The notes: generated from the sequence alone by a model not told the origin. Counted from the first letter of the stretch, positions 42,228 through 53,100 are shown. The stretch: 64,000 nucleotides of DNA from Erinaceus europaeus (GCF_950295315.1 NC_080164.1:109388447-109452446), one strand, 5' to 3'. Numbers and translations: made by a program.

Positions 42228-42405
42228 GGGTCAGAGATTAACAGCATACAGAGAAATAGAGGGTAGAGAGATATCTCTTCACTGCTCATAAAATCTCCCC
42301 ACCCCTTCACTCAACTCTCACAGGTGAAGTGTACCAGGAGTTTGAACCCAGGTCCGAGGGCATAGTAACATGTGTGCTTTACCCAGTACATTGCTGCTGG
42401 CCCCA
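42228..42405 (-). mobile_element. S2-type SINE, diverged
   Basis: 'gagtttgaacccaggtcc', 'gtaacatgtgtgctttacc', 'ttgctgctggcccc'. It lies immediately opposed to the preceding SINE. Confidence 0.7.
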
Positions 42406-42409
42406 AACA

Positions 42410-43295
42410 AACACATTTCTGTGCTACATTAAGAAAAGTTCTTAGTACACATAAATGTTCCAGATAAGAAAGCTCAACTGTATACAAGATATACTTACAA
42501 GATAGCCTGATAGTTTGAGAAGCTATAGTAGGTCTGTAATTCTTTGTTTAAAATGTTATGGTGGATGACCCCATGTTTGGGTTTTATGTCAGGCATTTTA
42601 TTGAAGATGGGATCACTGAAACATATCCCCATTTTTTTTCTGTCTCAGAGAGATGGAACTCTTTTTTTTTTTTTCCAACCATATAATAGAACTAATCGAT
42701 AATACACAAAACAGAGAAAGAGAGATTGCATGCCATCATCTCCCATCTGATATCCACCCTAGCTCTAGTGTCTTTCTGCATCCCCTTCCTACAGAACACC
42801 AAGCCCTTCTTCCTCTGTTCACTTGCTGCACTGAGTGGAGTTGACACTGCTTCTAACTTGCTTGAAGAATAGGAATAGAGCAGTTTTGGAAGTTTCATCT
42901 GGGCAGTCTGTGATATGTTTGTATCTCTGCAAGCAGAGGTGGTATACATTGGCAGTTCACTTAATATAAAATGCAAATTTCTCATGGGCAAGGCATCATC
43001 TTGCAGGGTAATAATCTTAATGTATATAAAAATTCCCAAATAACTCAAAGGTTTGTTTTGTTTTGTAGCTAGTCTTCCCACCCAGAAATACAAGGGACAA
43101 AGCAAATGAGACCAGGGTTTTGCAAGAGCCTCATGTCTAAAATAAATAAACCAAACAATGTTGACCTGACAAGGGTTAAGCAGGACTTCACTGAAATTTA
43201 GCTGTCTGAAAAATATCATCACCTATGATTTGAAACAGCTGAAAAATACTCTGATTCTTTTAATATATTATACTATATTTTGTCAGTATGTGTGT
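42410..43295. other. About 890 bp without recognised repeats
   Basis: A T tract at 42663-42674. A 176-codon antisense frame (42692-43222) has no domain and ordinary AT-rich composition, so I do not call it a gene. Confidence 0.45.
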
Positions 43296-43299
43296 CATT

Positions 43300-43460
43300 T
43301 TTTTTATAATTTAGTAATGAGAGGAATAAGAGGGGGATAGAGAGAGATATAGATAGAGAGAAAACCAGGCATCACTCGTTATGTGTTGCTGGGGATATAA
43401 CTCAGGACCACATGCTTGAAAGTCCAATGCTTTATCCACTGTGCCACCTCCTGGACCACT
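43300..43460 (-). mobile_element. S3 SINE
   Basis: AGAGAGAAAACCAGGCATCA, 'ctggggatataactcagga', GCTTTATCCACTGTGCCACC, 'tcctggacc'. Confidence 0.85.
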
Positions 43461-43536
43461 GTATGTCATTTATATATAATTTTAATATATACGTTTAAGG
43501 TGGGTCAAATGTAACTTAGATTATAAAGTGTGGGAT

Positions 43537-43745
43537 CGGGGCCAGGTGGTGGCTCACCTGGTTGAGTGCTCACGTTACAGTGTGCAAAGACTCGGGCTCA
43601 AGCCTTTGATCCCCATCTGCATGGGGAAAGTTTTGCCAGTGGTGAAGTAAGGCTGCAGGTGTCTTTGTCTCTCTCCTTCTCTACCTCCCCCTTCCCTCTC
43701 AATTTCTCTGTATCTCTAATAATAAATACATAAATAATTTTTTAA
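43537..43745 (+). mobile_element. S2 SINE
   Basis: GGGGCCAGGTGGTGGCTCAC head, CGGGCTCAAGCC B box, CT-rich part, AATAATAAATACATAAAT tail. Confidence 0.88.
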
Positions 43746-44010
43746 TATGGAAGAGTGCTGCTTGTACCTTTATGAACACATTTTAAAGAGGAAAATAAAG
43801 GCTTTTTCTGATGATCTGAAAAAAGAACTGTTTTGACTTGAAGAATCATGTCATATTCTGTTCATTGAAGTACTCCTTTAACATCCCAAATTTAATGAAG
43901 TCTTCTTCACTTAGTATTATACTTTCTTCCAGAATAATGAAATACCTTTACAGAAGTGAATTTGCCTCCACAAACATTATCTTATACTCCCTCCTTCATA
44001 ATTGCATATT
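43746..44010. other. No recognisable feature
   Basis: AT-rich spacer. Confidence 0.35.
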
Positions 44011-44011
44011 T

Positions 44012-44152
44012 TTTCTTTTTTTTTTTTTCCTTAGAGAAACACCAGAGCACTGCTTAGCTCTGGCTTATGGTGGTGCAGGGAACTGAACCAGGGACTTTGA
44101 AGCCTCAGGTAGGAGAGTCTGTTTGCATAAGCATTATGCTATCTCCCCCACC
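44012..44152 (-). mobile_element. S4 SINE
   Basis: Complement with 'agagcactgcttagctctgg', 'gcagggaactgaaccagg', GCATAAGCATTATGCTATCT. The T tail side lies at 44017-44030. Confidence 0.88.
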
Positions 44153-44154
44153 CA

Positions 44155-44480
44155 ATATTTTCCTGCATTGAAGATGGATGTGTAATTTTCATGCACAATC
44201 AACTAAATGGCCATGTCCACTATTTAATAAACAAGATAATAAATATGAATATTATAATCAGTGTTTGCAACAAAATTTTTAGTCTTAAATGATTCTCATT
44301 CATTGCATGTTTCAAATTGTAAAACTAGATGAAATGAATGACCAGGTTTGGCATTTTCTTTCCATTGATTTTCTCAAGTGATGTGGTATTAGGAAGCTTG
44401 TCAGCCAGCCTTTTTCCCTTTTTTTGCTGTCATTGTCATGATGGCTTCACTGCTTTTGGCAGTTTTTTTACTTATTTTAG
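44155..44480. other. No recognisable feature
   Basis: AT-rich spacer. Confidence 0.35.
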
Positions 44481-44484
44481 TTAT

Positions 44485-44640
44485 AGTTTTTTATTTATTT
44501 ACTTATTTATTTTTTACTTATTTATTTTGGATTTTATTTATTTTGGATACTTATTTTATTTATTTATTTAGAGGCAGAGAGGAGTTGAGAGGTAAGGGGG
44601 TATATATAGAGAAGAAGAAGAGAGAATGATATGGAAAAAC
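44485..44640 (-). mobile_element. SINE tail/centre fragment abutting L1 copy 2
   Basis: TTTATTTATTT array (44485-44570) followed by 'gaggcagagaggagttgag'. It fits the tail and AG-rich centre of an antisense S2. The head is missing. Confidence 0.55.
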
Positions 44641-44644
44641 AGAG

Positions 44645-45370
44645 AAAGATGAGATCTATTTCTCTCCTCTCCTCTCCTCTCCTCTCCCGGATCAACTAGG
44701 AATACCAAAGGAGACCACCTGGGACTGAAACAAGACAGGACTAGAACGACTACAGGAACCCACCAAATCACTGGTGAGTGCAAAGACGTGGCTGGTGACA
44801 GAGAGGAGCCTAGGGAGAGACTAAGTGGCTGGTAGCAATCTGACGCTCTATCAGTTGAGATACCACCTCCAGTCTGTCCCACCAACAAGGGGACAGCTGA
44901 AGGGAGGAGAGGACTCCCCGGAGACTCACCAAGTGCAACTCTGAGTCTCCATTGCTACTGCCCTCAGAATCTGGAGCAGCGGCAGAGAGGGGCACCGGGG
45001 CACAGAGATCTAACCAGCAAATTCAGGAGAAGACCTATACCTCCGAGGCATAGCTGTGGGGCTTTGAAAGTCTCTTTGCATAACCACCGGACTATCTCTG
45101 CCACACCCTGCCTTATCTCTTAGTTAGGAGTCAGTGATTAAGTTAGAAGCCCTCAGGCTCCCATAGCATACAGAGAAGAAAAAAAAAAAAAAGAGGCTTT
45201 TAAATCACTGAGCTCCAACTCAGGGATTAAAATACTATTGAAACAACTATTGACTTCCACCACTGTGAACCCTTTAATTACCTTACTGGATTGACACAAG
45301 TCAATCCAGGAAATAGTGATCAGTAATTTGAAAAGTACTAAGAGAGGGAACTCATAACATAATATATAAA
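44645..45370 (+). promoter_or_regulatory. L1 5'UTR (internal promoter region)
   Basis: GC-richer than ORF1, beginning with (CTCCT)n at 44662-44688. L1 5'UTRs carry an internal Pol II promoter; I infer that role by position. Two antisense tRNA/SINE-like patches are visible: 44831-44870 (complement GGAGGTGGTATCTCAACTGA) and 45057-45103 (complement TGGTTATGCAAAGAGACTTT, as in S4). Confidence 0.65.
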
Positions 45371-46343
45371 ATGGGTAAACCAACAAGAAGAAATATTGGA
45401 GAAACTAACCAGGACAACAGTCTAGCTAACAGCCTCCCAAAGGGTGAAGCACAAAATAATGAGGTCAACATCCAAACATTAGCTAAGGAAATAATTACAG
45501 GAGTTAGTAAAGAGTTTGAAAGAATTGTAATCAGAAATACAGGTACAACAAATGAGACTCTGGAAGAAAACACTAACTATCTCAAGGTTATTAGAGAGCT
45601 GAAAGCTGAAATAGCTGAGCTAAGAACACAACTAGCTGAACAAGATAAAACAGTATCAGAACAGGGAAACAAAATAGATGAACTCCAGAAAACAGTAGAG
45701 GGGAGAGAATAGAATCAGTGAGGCTGAAGACAGAATTAGCAAGATCAAGGACGAATTAGAGACAACTAAAAATGAAGTAAGAGATCTCAAAAAGAGATTA
45801 AAAGATGCTGAAAACAACAACAGAGACATATGGGGTGACTTCAAAAGAAACAATATACACATTATTGGCTTACCAGAGGAAAAAAGAGAGGGAGAAGAAG
45901 AAAGCATTCTTCAGGCCATAATAGCTGAAAACTTCTCTAGTCTAGACAACATCAAAGACATAAAGATTCAAGAAGCCCAGAGGGTCCCAAACAGAATTAA
46001 CCCAGACCTAAAGACACCAAGACACATCATATTTAGAATGGAAAGGAATAAGGATAAAGAAAGGATCCTGAAGGCTGCAAGAGAAAAACAAAGAGTCACC
46101 TACAAAGGAAAACCCCTAAGATTAGCAGCAGACTTCTCCACACAAACACTACAGGCCAGAAGAGAATGGGAAGATATCTATCAAGTGCTCAATGAGAAAG
46201 GCTTTCAACCAAGAATACTATATCCTGCTAGACTGTCATTCAGACTAGATGGAGGCATCAAAACCTTCTCAGACAAGCAACAGTTGAAGGAAGCAACCAT
46301 CACCAAGCCTGCCCTGAAAGAAGTTCTGAAAGGTCCTCTATAA
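45371..46343 (+). pseudogene. L1 ORF1 (ORF1p), one frameshift
   Basis: ATG 45371 opens MGKPTRRNIGETNQDN. A heptad-rich coiled coil follows (LKAEIAELRTQLAEQDK onwards). The frame shifts near 45710 (GAGGGGAGAGAATAG). The second frame gives the RRM-like and C-terminal domains (IIGLPEEKREGE, RHIIFRMERN, LRLAADFSTQTLQARREW) to TAA 46341-46343. Total length of about 324 codons is near the usual L1 ORF1p length. Trimerisation by the coiled coil and RNA binding are family knowledge. The shift makes this copy inactive. Confidence 0.9.
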
Positions 46344-46399
46344 ACAGTCAGACCATCATAAATAGGACATATATCAGAACACTCTAAAACTCTACAAGA

Positions 46400-48608
46400 A
46401 TGGCGTTAAAATATCTTCAATCTTTGATATCAATAAATGTAAATGGCCTGAATTCACCTATTAAAAGGCACAGAGTAGGAAGATGGATGAGAAAACACAA
46501 CCCAACAATATGTTGTCTACAGGAAACCCACCTAATTCAACAAGACAAACACAGACTTAAAGTGAAAGGATGGAAAACTATCATACAAGCCAATGGCCCA
46601 CACAAAAGGGCAGGAACAGCTATTCTCATATCTGACATGATAGACTTTAAAATAGATAAGATTAAAAAAGATAGGAATGGACACTCTTAATGCTCAGAGT
46701 ATCAGTCAATCAAGAGGACTTAACAATTATTAACATCTATGTACCCAATGAGAAGCCATCTAAATACATCAAACTTCTACTGAAAGAGCTACAGCAATAT
46801 ATTAACAGCAACACAATCATAGTAGGGGACTTCAACACCCCACTATCTCAACTTGACAGGTCATCCAGGCAGAAAATCAATAAAGACATAAGGGAGCTAA
46901 ATGAAGAGATAGATAAACTAGAATTATTGGACATTTTCAGAGTCATTCATCCCAAGAAACTGGAATACACATTTTACTCAAATCCACATGGGTCATTCTC
47001 AATGATAGACCATATGTTCGGCCACAAAGACAGTATCAGCCAATTCAAGAGCATTGAAATCACCCCAAGCATCTTCTCAGACCACAGTGGAATTAAACTA
47101 ACACTAAACAATCAACAAAAGATTAGTAACAGTGCCAAAATGTGGAAGCTCAACAGTACACTTCTTAACAACCTCTGGGTCAAAGAGGAAATCAAGGAAG
47201 AAATCATAATGTTTTGAGACTTCAATGAAAATGAAGACACAAGCTATCAAAATATTTGGGACACAGCTAAGGCAGTACTGAGAGGGAAGTTCATAGCTAT
47301 ACAAGCACACATTAGGAAACAAGAAAAAGCACAAATAAACAGCCTGATCGCACATCTTAAAGACCTAGAAGAAGAACAACAAAGGAATCCTAAAGCAACC
47401 AGAAGGACAGAAATCACTAAAGTTAGGGCAGAAATAAATAACATTGAGAATAGGAAAACCATACAAAAGATCAATGAAAGTAAATGTTGGTTCTTCGAAA
47501 GAGTAAACAAAATTGAAAAACCTTTAGCCAGACTCACAAAACAAAAAAGGGAGAAGACCCAAATAAATCGGATAGTAAATGAAAGAGGAGAACACAACAG
47601 ACACCGCAGAAATTAAACATATCATGCAAGGCTACTTTGAACAACTATATGCCACCAAGCTAGAAAACCTGGAAGAAATGGATGATTTCCTAGATGCCTA
47701 CCAACTTCCAAAACTAAGTAAAGAGGAAGTGGATAACATGAACAGGCCCATCACAGCCAATGAAATTGAAACAGTTATCAAAAACCTCCCCAAAAATAAA
47801 AGTCCTGGACCAGATGGTTTTACAAATGAATTCTACAAAACCTTCAAAGAAGAACTAATACCTCTACTTTTAAAAGTTTTCCAGAAGATTGAAGACACTG
47901 GAATACTCCCTGCCAGCTTCTATGAAGCTAACATCACTCTGATACCAAAAGCAGACAGGGACACAACCAAAAAAGAAAACTACAGAGCAATATCTCTGAT
48001 GAATATAGATGTTAAAATACTGAACAAAATTCTAGCCAACCGGATACAGCAGTATATTAAAAAGATTGTTCATCATGACCAAGTGGGGTTTATCCCAGGC
48101 ATGCAAGGTTGGTTTAATATACCTAAATCAATCAATGTGATCCACCACATCAACAAAAACAAGACCCAAAACCACATGATCATATCAATAGATGCAGAGA
48201 AAGCCTTTGACAAAATCCAACATCACTTTATGATCAAAACACTACAAAAAATGGGAATAGATGGAAAATTCCTCAAGATAGTGGAGTCTTTATATAGCAA
48301 ACCTATAGCCAACATCATACTCAATGGTGAAAAACTGGAAGCATTTCCACTCAGATCATACTAGACAGGGCTGCCCACTATCACAATTACTATTCAACAT
48401 AGTGTTGGAAGTTCTTGCCATAGCAATCAGGCAGGAGCAAGGAATTAAAGGCATACAGATTGGAAGAGAAGAAGTCAAACTCTCCTTATTTGCAGATGAC
48501 ATGATAGTATACATAGAAAAACCTAAGGAATCCAGCAAGAAGCTTTTGGAAATCATCAGGCAATACAGTAAGGTGTCAGGCTACAAAATTAACATTCAAA
48601 AGCTTTAA
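46400..48608 (+). pseudogene. L1 ORF2, N-terminal two-thirds, broken and 3' deleted
   Basis: Endonuclease: NVNGLNSP, CCLQETHL near 46518, GDFNTPLSQLD near 46828, SDHSGIKL near 47080. [45 protein letters not shown], and FADD at 48489-48500, intact. Breaks are a shift near 46687, TGA 47215-47217, a shift near 47595 and a shift near 48362. The Cys-rich C-terminus and 3'UTR are missing after 48608. The start lies 56 bp after the ORF1 stop. Confidence 0.92.
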
Positions 48609-48621
48609 AAATAAGTTGGTA

Positions 48622-48705
48622 CTGAGGGCCTGGTTGGGGTACAGCTGGTTGAATGCACACATTTCAGTGTGCAAGGACCTGGGTTCAAACCCCCACTTTC
48701 CCACC

Positions 48706-48749
<44 letters not shown>

Positions 48750-48765
48750 GTGTGCGTGTGTGTGT

Positions 48766-48799
<34 letters not shown>

Positions 48800-48843
48800 C
48801 ATGAACTGTAAAGCAGTTTTGCAGGTATCTTTCTCTGTTTTTT
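48622..48843 (+). mobile_element. S2 SINE carrying (GT)n and (AG)n arrays
   Basis: Head GGCCTGGTTGGGGTACAGC, B box GGGTTCAAACC, CCCACCTGCAG. Then (GT)n 48711-48766 and (AG)n 48770-48796 sit inside the linker before ATTCATGAACTGTAAAGCAG. Microsatellite growth inside the body rather than in the tail is unusual. Confidence 0.82.
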
Positions 48844-48849
48844 AAAAAT

Positions 48850-49185
48850 TTTATTTATTTATTTATTTTGGGGAATTAATGTTTTACATTCAACAGTAAG
48901 TACAATAGTTTGTACATGTATAATATTCCCCAGTTTCCCATATAACAATACAACCCCCACTAGGTCCTCTGAATCCTTCTTGGACCTGTATTCTCCCCAC
49001 CCACCCACCCTAGAGTCTTTTACTTTGGTGCGATATGCCAATTCCAGTTCAGGTTCTACTTGTGTTTTCTTTCTGATCTTGTTTTTCAACTTCAACATGA
49101 GAGTGAGATCATCCCATATTCATCCTTCTGTTTCTGACTTATTTCACTCAACATGATTTTTTCAAGGTCCATCCAAGTTCGGCTG
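48850..49185 (-). mobile_element. L1 3' end, inverted relative to L1 copy 2
   Basis: T/A-rich tail side, then the complement of the young L1 3'UTR and ORF2 end ('cagtttcccatataacaat', 'cttcaacatgagagtgag'). It is the same subfamily as copy 1. Confidence 0.9.
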
Positions 49186-49353
49186 AAAATGGATAGAGAC
49201 AGAGAGAAATTGAGAGAAGAGGGAAAGAGAAAGGGAGTGGGACAGAGCCACTTGTGAAACTGCCCCCCTCCCGAAGGTGGGGACCAGGGCCTTGAACCTT
49301 CATCCCTATGCACTATAATGTGAGCACTTAACCAGGTGCATCCCTACCAAGCC
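49186..49353 (-). mobile_element. S2 SINE, partial
   Basis: GGATAGAGACAGAGAGAAAT, 'cccgaaggtggggaccagg', head complement 'ccctaccaagcccc'. Its tail is missing: the L1 fragment joins directly to the SINE centre. Confidence 0.82.
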
Positions 49354-49595
49354 CCTGGGACCAACTTTTTAGGTGGAGAGAAACAAGTAGGGAGAGAGAA
49401 GGAAAAACACCATAGTTCTGAAACTTCCCCCAGAGTCTTAAGGGCCTGATTTGTATGAGGGTCACACATACCACAGATTAGCCACCTTCTCAGGTGAGCC
49501 AACTTCAAGCACTCCTACTCTTTGTTTTGTGTTAGTCTCTCATCATCTGTGGAAACACTTTCACTCATAGAATACTGAAAACATCTGTTTAAAAA
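49354..49595. other. Possible worn SINE fragments, otherwise unassigned
   Basis: Short antisense SINE-like phrases near 49370-49515 (AGAGAGAAGGAAAAACACCA). Low confidence. Confidence 0.3.
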
Positions 49596-49599
49596 TATA

Positions 49600-49720
49600 G
49601 TTTATTTTATGAAAGAGATACAGAGAGAATGAGAGAGAGAGAGAAAGAAAAGAGAGAGAGAACAGAGCACTGCTCATCTCTGGTTTATACGGGTACTACG
49701 GATTGAACCTGCTGTCTCCC
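49600..49720 (-). mobile_element. S3/S4-type SINE fragment
   Basis: AG-rich stretch, 'agcactgctcatctctggtt', 'gggtactacggattgaacc'. The head is missing. Confidence 0.6.
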
Positions 49721-49724
49721 TGGC

Positions 49725-50095
49725 CATACTGAAAATGTCTTGGCCAGTTAAGCAATGATTTGAGCACAAACATTCCACAGAACCCTGGAATATTTGACAT
49801 AGGAAAATTGTTGTATTGTGATTAATAAGAAATGTCTGTTAGACTATTTAAATGACTAAACTCTATTTCTCATTCATACATGGTCTTTACCCAAAGTTGC
49901 TGGCTCACAATTCCCCACAAAGCCTTGGACTTTCCTGTAGTAGTTAAGTGTCTTTTTTTAACTTAATGAAGTGCTTTTGAAGAAACACTCATGGATTCTG
50001 TCTGTTATTTCTGCACATCGATCAGACCTGAAGAGGTAACGTTGGGAGCCTGTATTTCATAGCTAAGTGGCTCAGAAGCTGAGGAAATACGCTGG
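49725..50095. other. No recognisable feature
   Basis: Non-repetitive by eye. Confidence 0.4.
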
Positions 50096-50099
50096 ACTC

Positions 50100-50353
50100 A
50101 CAAAAATACCCAGAGAATGGAAGGAGGCAGGGGTCTATGAGGACTCCCTGTCTGTAACTGATGAGTCAGAAGTCAAGGAGACAGATACACTTAGAGGGTG
50201 GGACTTCCTACCACTCAGTTTCCTGTGAATAGAAAGGGTTTCCAGATTGAGAGGTAGTAGGAGGTGTAGATGTGTGATATAGAAAGGAAGTGAAGACAGG
50301 ACCAGTGGAAAAGTGATCAAATACATATGGTTTAGGTAGATAGATATCTAGGC

Positions 50354-50395
<42 letters not shown>

Positions 50396-50585
50396 GCAGG
50401 CAGACAGATATAGCTACAGATATAAAGTCAGTCAACATCTGTGACCTTGAGAGAACTACGGCAGTTTCTAATAGAGAGGATGCAAACACAGAGCTCTGAT
50501 AGTGGGAATGGTATGGAATTATAGCTCTCTTATCTGGTAATGTTGTGAATCAATACAAAATAATTAATAAAAATAAGTTTAAAAA
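50100..50585 (+). repeat. R repeat, copy 8, long subfamily, with GATA array
   Basis: Contains the long-subfamily insert and the terminal 'agagctctgatagtggga' block, ending 'taattaataaaaataag'. An internal (GATA)n array lies at 50336-50394. Confidence 0.75.
50336..50394. repeat. (GATA)n microsatellite
   Basis: About twelve GATA units inside R copy 8. The same position in other long-subfamily copies has the single phrase 'gacagatagtta'. Confidence 0.95.
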
Positions 50586-50690
50586 AATAAAAGAAATACA
50601 AGTCAGAAAGCCAGGCTACCTGGAATAAAATTTTGTGACCTAAGAGGTCCTTCTGAACCTTAGAGTCTTTATTTGTAAGATGGGGGTAGT

Positions 50691-51046
50691 AGGGAGTCAG
50701 GCGGTAGTGCAGTGGGTTAAGCACATGTGGCGCAAAATGCAAGGACCAGAGTAAGGATCCTGGTTCAAGCCCCCGACTCCCCACCTGCAGAGGAGTCGCT
50801 TCACAGGCAGTGAAGCAGGTCTACAGGTGTCTGTCTTTCTCTCCTCCTTTCTGTCTTCCCCTCCTCTCTCCATTTCTCTCTGTTCTATTGAACAACGACA
50901 GCAATGAAAACAATAACAATAACTACAACAACGATAAAACAACCAGGACAACAAAAGGGAAAAAATCCACTCCAAGAGCAGTGGATTCATTGTGCAGGCA
51001 CCAAGCCCCAGCAATAACCCTGGAGGCAATAAAAAAAAAAAAAAAG
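50691..51046 (+). mobile_element. S1 SINE, full length
   Basis: Complete S1 with the 3' domain and a poly(A) tail. The imperfect flanking repeat GGGGGTAGTA/GGAGGTAGTG may be the TSD. Confidence 0.9.
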
Positions 51047-51084
51047 TTGGAGGTAGTGTTCTATAAGGACACTGAGATGTCTGA

Positions 51085-51110
51085 AATATATATATATATA
51101 TATATGCCTC
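51085..51110. repeat. (TA)n tract
   Basis: ATATATAT run between two opposed S1 copies. Confidence 0.85.
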
Positions 51111-51364
51111 CAGAGTTATCACTGGGTCTTGGTGGCTACTACAAATCCATTGTCCCTGGTGGCCATTTTTTCCATTGTATTGAATGGGACAGAGAGAAAT
51201 TGAGAGAGAATAGAGAGATAGACAGGGAGAGAGACAGAGACACCTGCAGCCTTCTTAACATTACTTGTAAAGTGTCCTCCCTGTAGGTTTAAACCTGGAT
51301 CCTTGTGTGGGTCCTTGTACTTCATACTATGTACACTTAACCGTGTAAACCACTGCCCAGCCCC
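51108..51364 (-). mobile_element. S1-related SINE
   Basis: Begins with the 3' domain complement (GCCTCCAGAGTTATCACTGG), lacks the AAC stretch, and ends 'accactgcccagcccc'. It faces the S1 at 50691. Confidence 0.87.
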
Positions 51365-51365
51365 C

Positions 51366-51978
51366 TGAAATATCTACACATTATAAAAAGGTGCCTTCAG
51401 ACAATCCTATGTAGCAGGGTTTTCTTGTTAATGCCGATTGGCTGCTAATATAAATGTACACATGCCTTCTTGGCCCGATTCACATCATCAAACTAATCTG
51501 AAATCTGCCACTAACTGCCCACTAAAATCAAATGAAAGGAAAGATACTTTCTTGCTGTCACTGTGCAAATCAGGAGGGGAGCCCCGTTTCTTTTCAAAGG
51601 CACATGGTATGTTCCCAAGCAAATGTTCTCACCAAGGAAACAATAGCAACATCTGCTCATGCTGATGAAAAACTTTTATGCCAGTTGAGAGCCTTTATAA
51701 GTTTTCACTGGGAAAACAAGTCAATGAGTCATATCTGCATAGTGACAAGACATTAGAAAATCCTAATTTTAAAAAGCTAATATTAAAAAAGTGAAGGGGG
51801 AGAAAAAGAGTGTCCTGTGATCAAATAGCTCACACGGATGCTTTCTCAAAAGCATTCTAATCTTAGCCATCAAAGCTTGTAAACAAACCCAACATGCCAA
51901 AGCAACCCAGAGAGGAGGCTTGTTCAGCAGAGGACATTCATTTCAGGACTCTAATAAATGTTTTCAAACTGGAAGACC

Positions 51979-52031
<53 letters not shown>

Positions 52032-52320
52032 CTGAGCCCCAGGTCTCTAATTGTTCAGGAACAGAAAAAGCAGTTGTTTCAAGATTTCGCTGGGCACTCA
52101 TTAAGCTGGTGCTGAGTCAGATCTATTTGTACATCATTATCTGACTCAGTTGAGAAAACAGAAAAAGGTAATTGTTTATCATTCAATCAAACTATGTGAG
52201 TCCACTCTTGACTGATTGAATTTATCAACTGTATGTGTGATTGTCTGGTAGACTTCCACTGAACGTATTGATTGTGTGCTTGTTGGTATGATAAAAACAG
52301 AAATATTAATTAACTGGTTT
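51366..52320. other. About 950 bp non-repetitive block, candidate conserved non-coding region
   Basis: The longest stretch in this half with no SINE, L1 or R landmarks apart from a (CA)n. It carries AP-1/MAF-like sites (GTGCTGAGTCAGATC near 52110, CTGACTCAG near 52141) and several TAAT/ATTA cores. The overlapping ORFs are short and without domains. Regulatory function is inference. Confidence 0.4.
51981..52029. repeat. (CA)n microsatellite
   Basis: Uninterrupted ACAC run of about 24 units. Confidence 0.97.
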
Positions 52321-52334
52321 TTAAACTTTTTTTA

Positions 52335-52430
52335 TTATGGTTAATTAATTATTGGATAGGAATAGTCAGAAATCAAGAGGGAAAGATGTGATAGAGAAGG
52401 TAGACAGACATGAGTGGCTTAGAGAAGAGA
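52335..52430 (-). mobile_element. SINE centre fragment (tentative)
   Basis: 'ttattggataggaatagtc' and AGAAATCAAGAGGGAAAGA fit the antisense S2 centre. Confidence 0.5.
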
Positions 52431-52434
52431 GGAT

Positions 52435-52633
52435 TGAATCAGAAAAAGAAGGGGCAACTATGTATAAATGTGGACAGATAGTTGTAGAGAAGATGGTTGG
52501 CCCATGTCTACAACTTTAGGGGAACTATGGTGGATTGCAGTGGGGAGAGTGAAGATTCAGAACTCTTGTGGTGGGAATGGTGTGGATTCAAACCCCTGGA
52601 GACATGTAATTCTGTAATATAAAAATATAAAAT
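52435..52633 (+). repeat. R repeat, copy 9, 3' part only
   Basis: GGACAGATAGTTGTAGAGAA, 'cagaactcttgtggtggga', 'tataaaaatataaaatag' end. Long-subfamily type. Confidence 0.78.
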
Positions 52634-52635
52634 AG

Positions 52636-52905
52636 GGAGTCGGGTGGTAGCACAGCAGGTTATAGGTGGCACAAAGCTCAAGGACTGGCATACAGATGCC
52701 GGCTCGAGCCCCAGGCTCCCCACTTGCAGGAGAGTCGCTTCACAGGCAATGAAGCAGGTCTGCAGGTGTCTATCTTTCTCTCCCCTTCTCTGACTTCCCC
52801 TCCTCTCTGCATTTCTCTCTGTCTTATCTAACAACAACGAAAACAATAATGACAACAATAAAACAACAAGGACAATAAAAGAGAATAAATGAATAATTAA
52901 ATATT
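52636..52905 (+). mobile_element. S1 SINE, variant lacking the 3' domain
   Basis: Head with a 10 bp deletion, then CT and AAC-rich parts, ending AAAAGAGAATAAATGAATAA like the 26.7 kb copy. Confidence 0.87.
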
Positions 52906-53035
52906 TAAATATATATTATAAAATAAAAAGTTAAACAAGGATTTGCAATAATGTAACTTGTATGGATAGTTATAAACATATAATTCTAGACACACAGAGG
53001 AACAATTATAAAATGCTCTAATTAAAACATCCATT

Positions 53036-53037
<2 letters not shown>

Positions 53038-53100
<63 letters not shown>
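53038..53100. repeat. (CA)n microsatellite
   Basis: About 31 CA units, seated at the junction to the following antisense SINE. Confidence 0.97.

Larger units (their letters stand above)
44645..48608 (+). mobile_element. LINE-1 (copy 2), 5' end present, 3' half missing
   Basis: 5'UTR (44645-45370), ORF1 (45371-46343) and ORF2 from 46400 are present, but the sequence stops at the INIQKL codons just after the RT active site and runs into an S2 SINE. A 5'-complete but 3'-lacking L1 is the reverse of normal truncation, so a later deletion or rearrangement removed the end. It is better preserved than copy 1. Confidence 0.92.

Noticed and set aside
42692..43222. 176-codon minus-strand ORF as a host gene
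   Set aside because: No recognised domain, no exon structure or codon bias apparent, and expected by chance in AT-rich DNA of this size.
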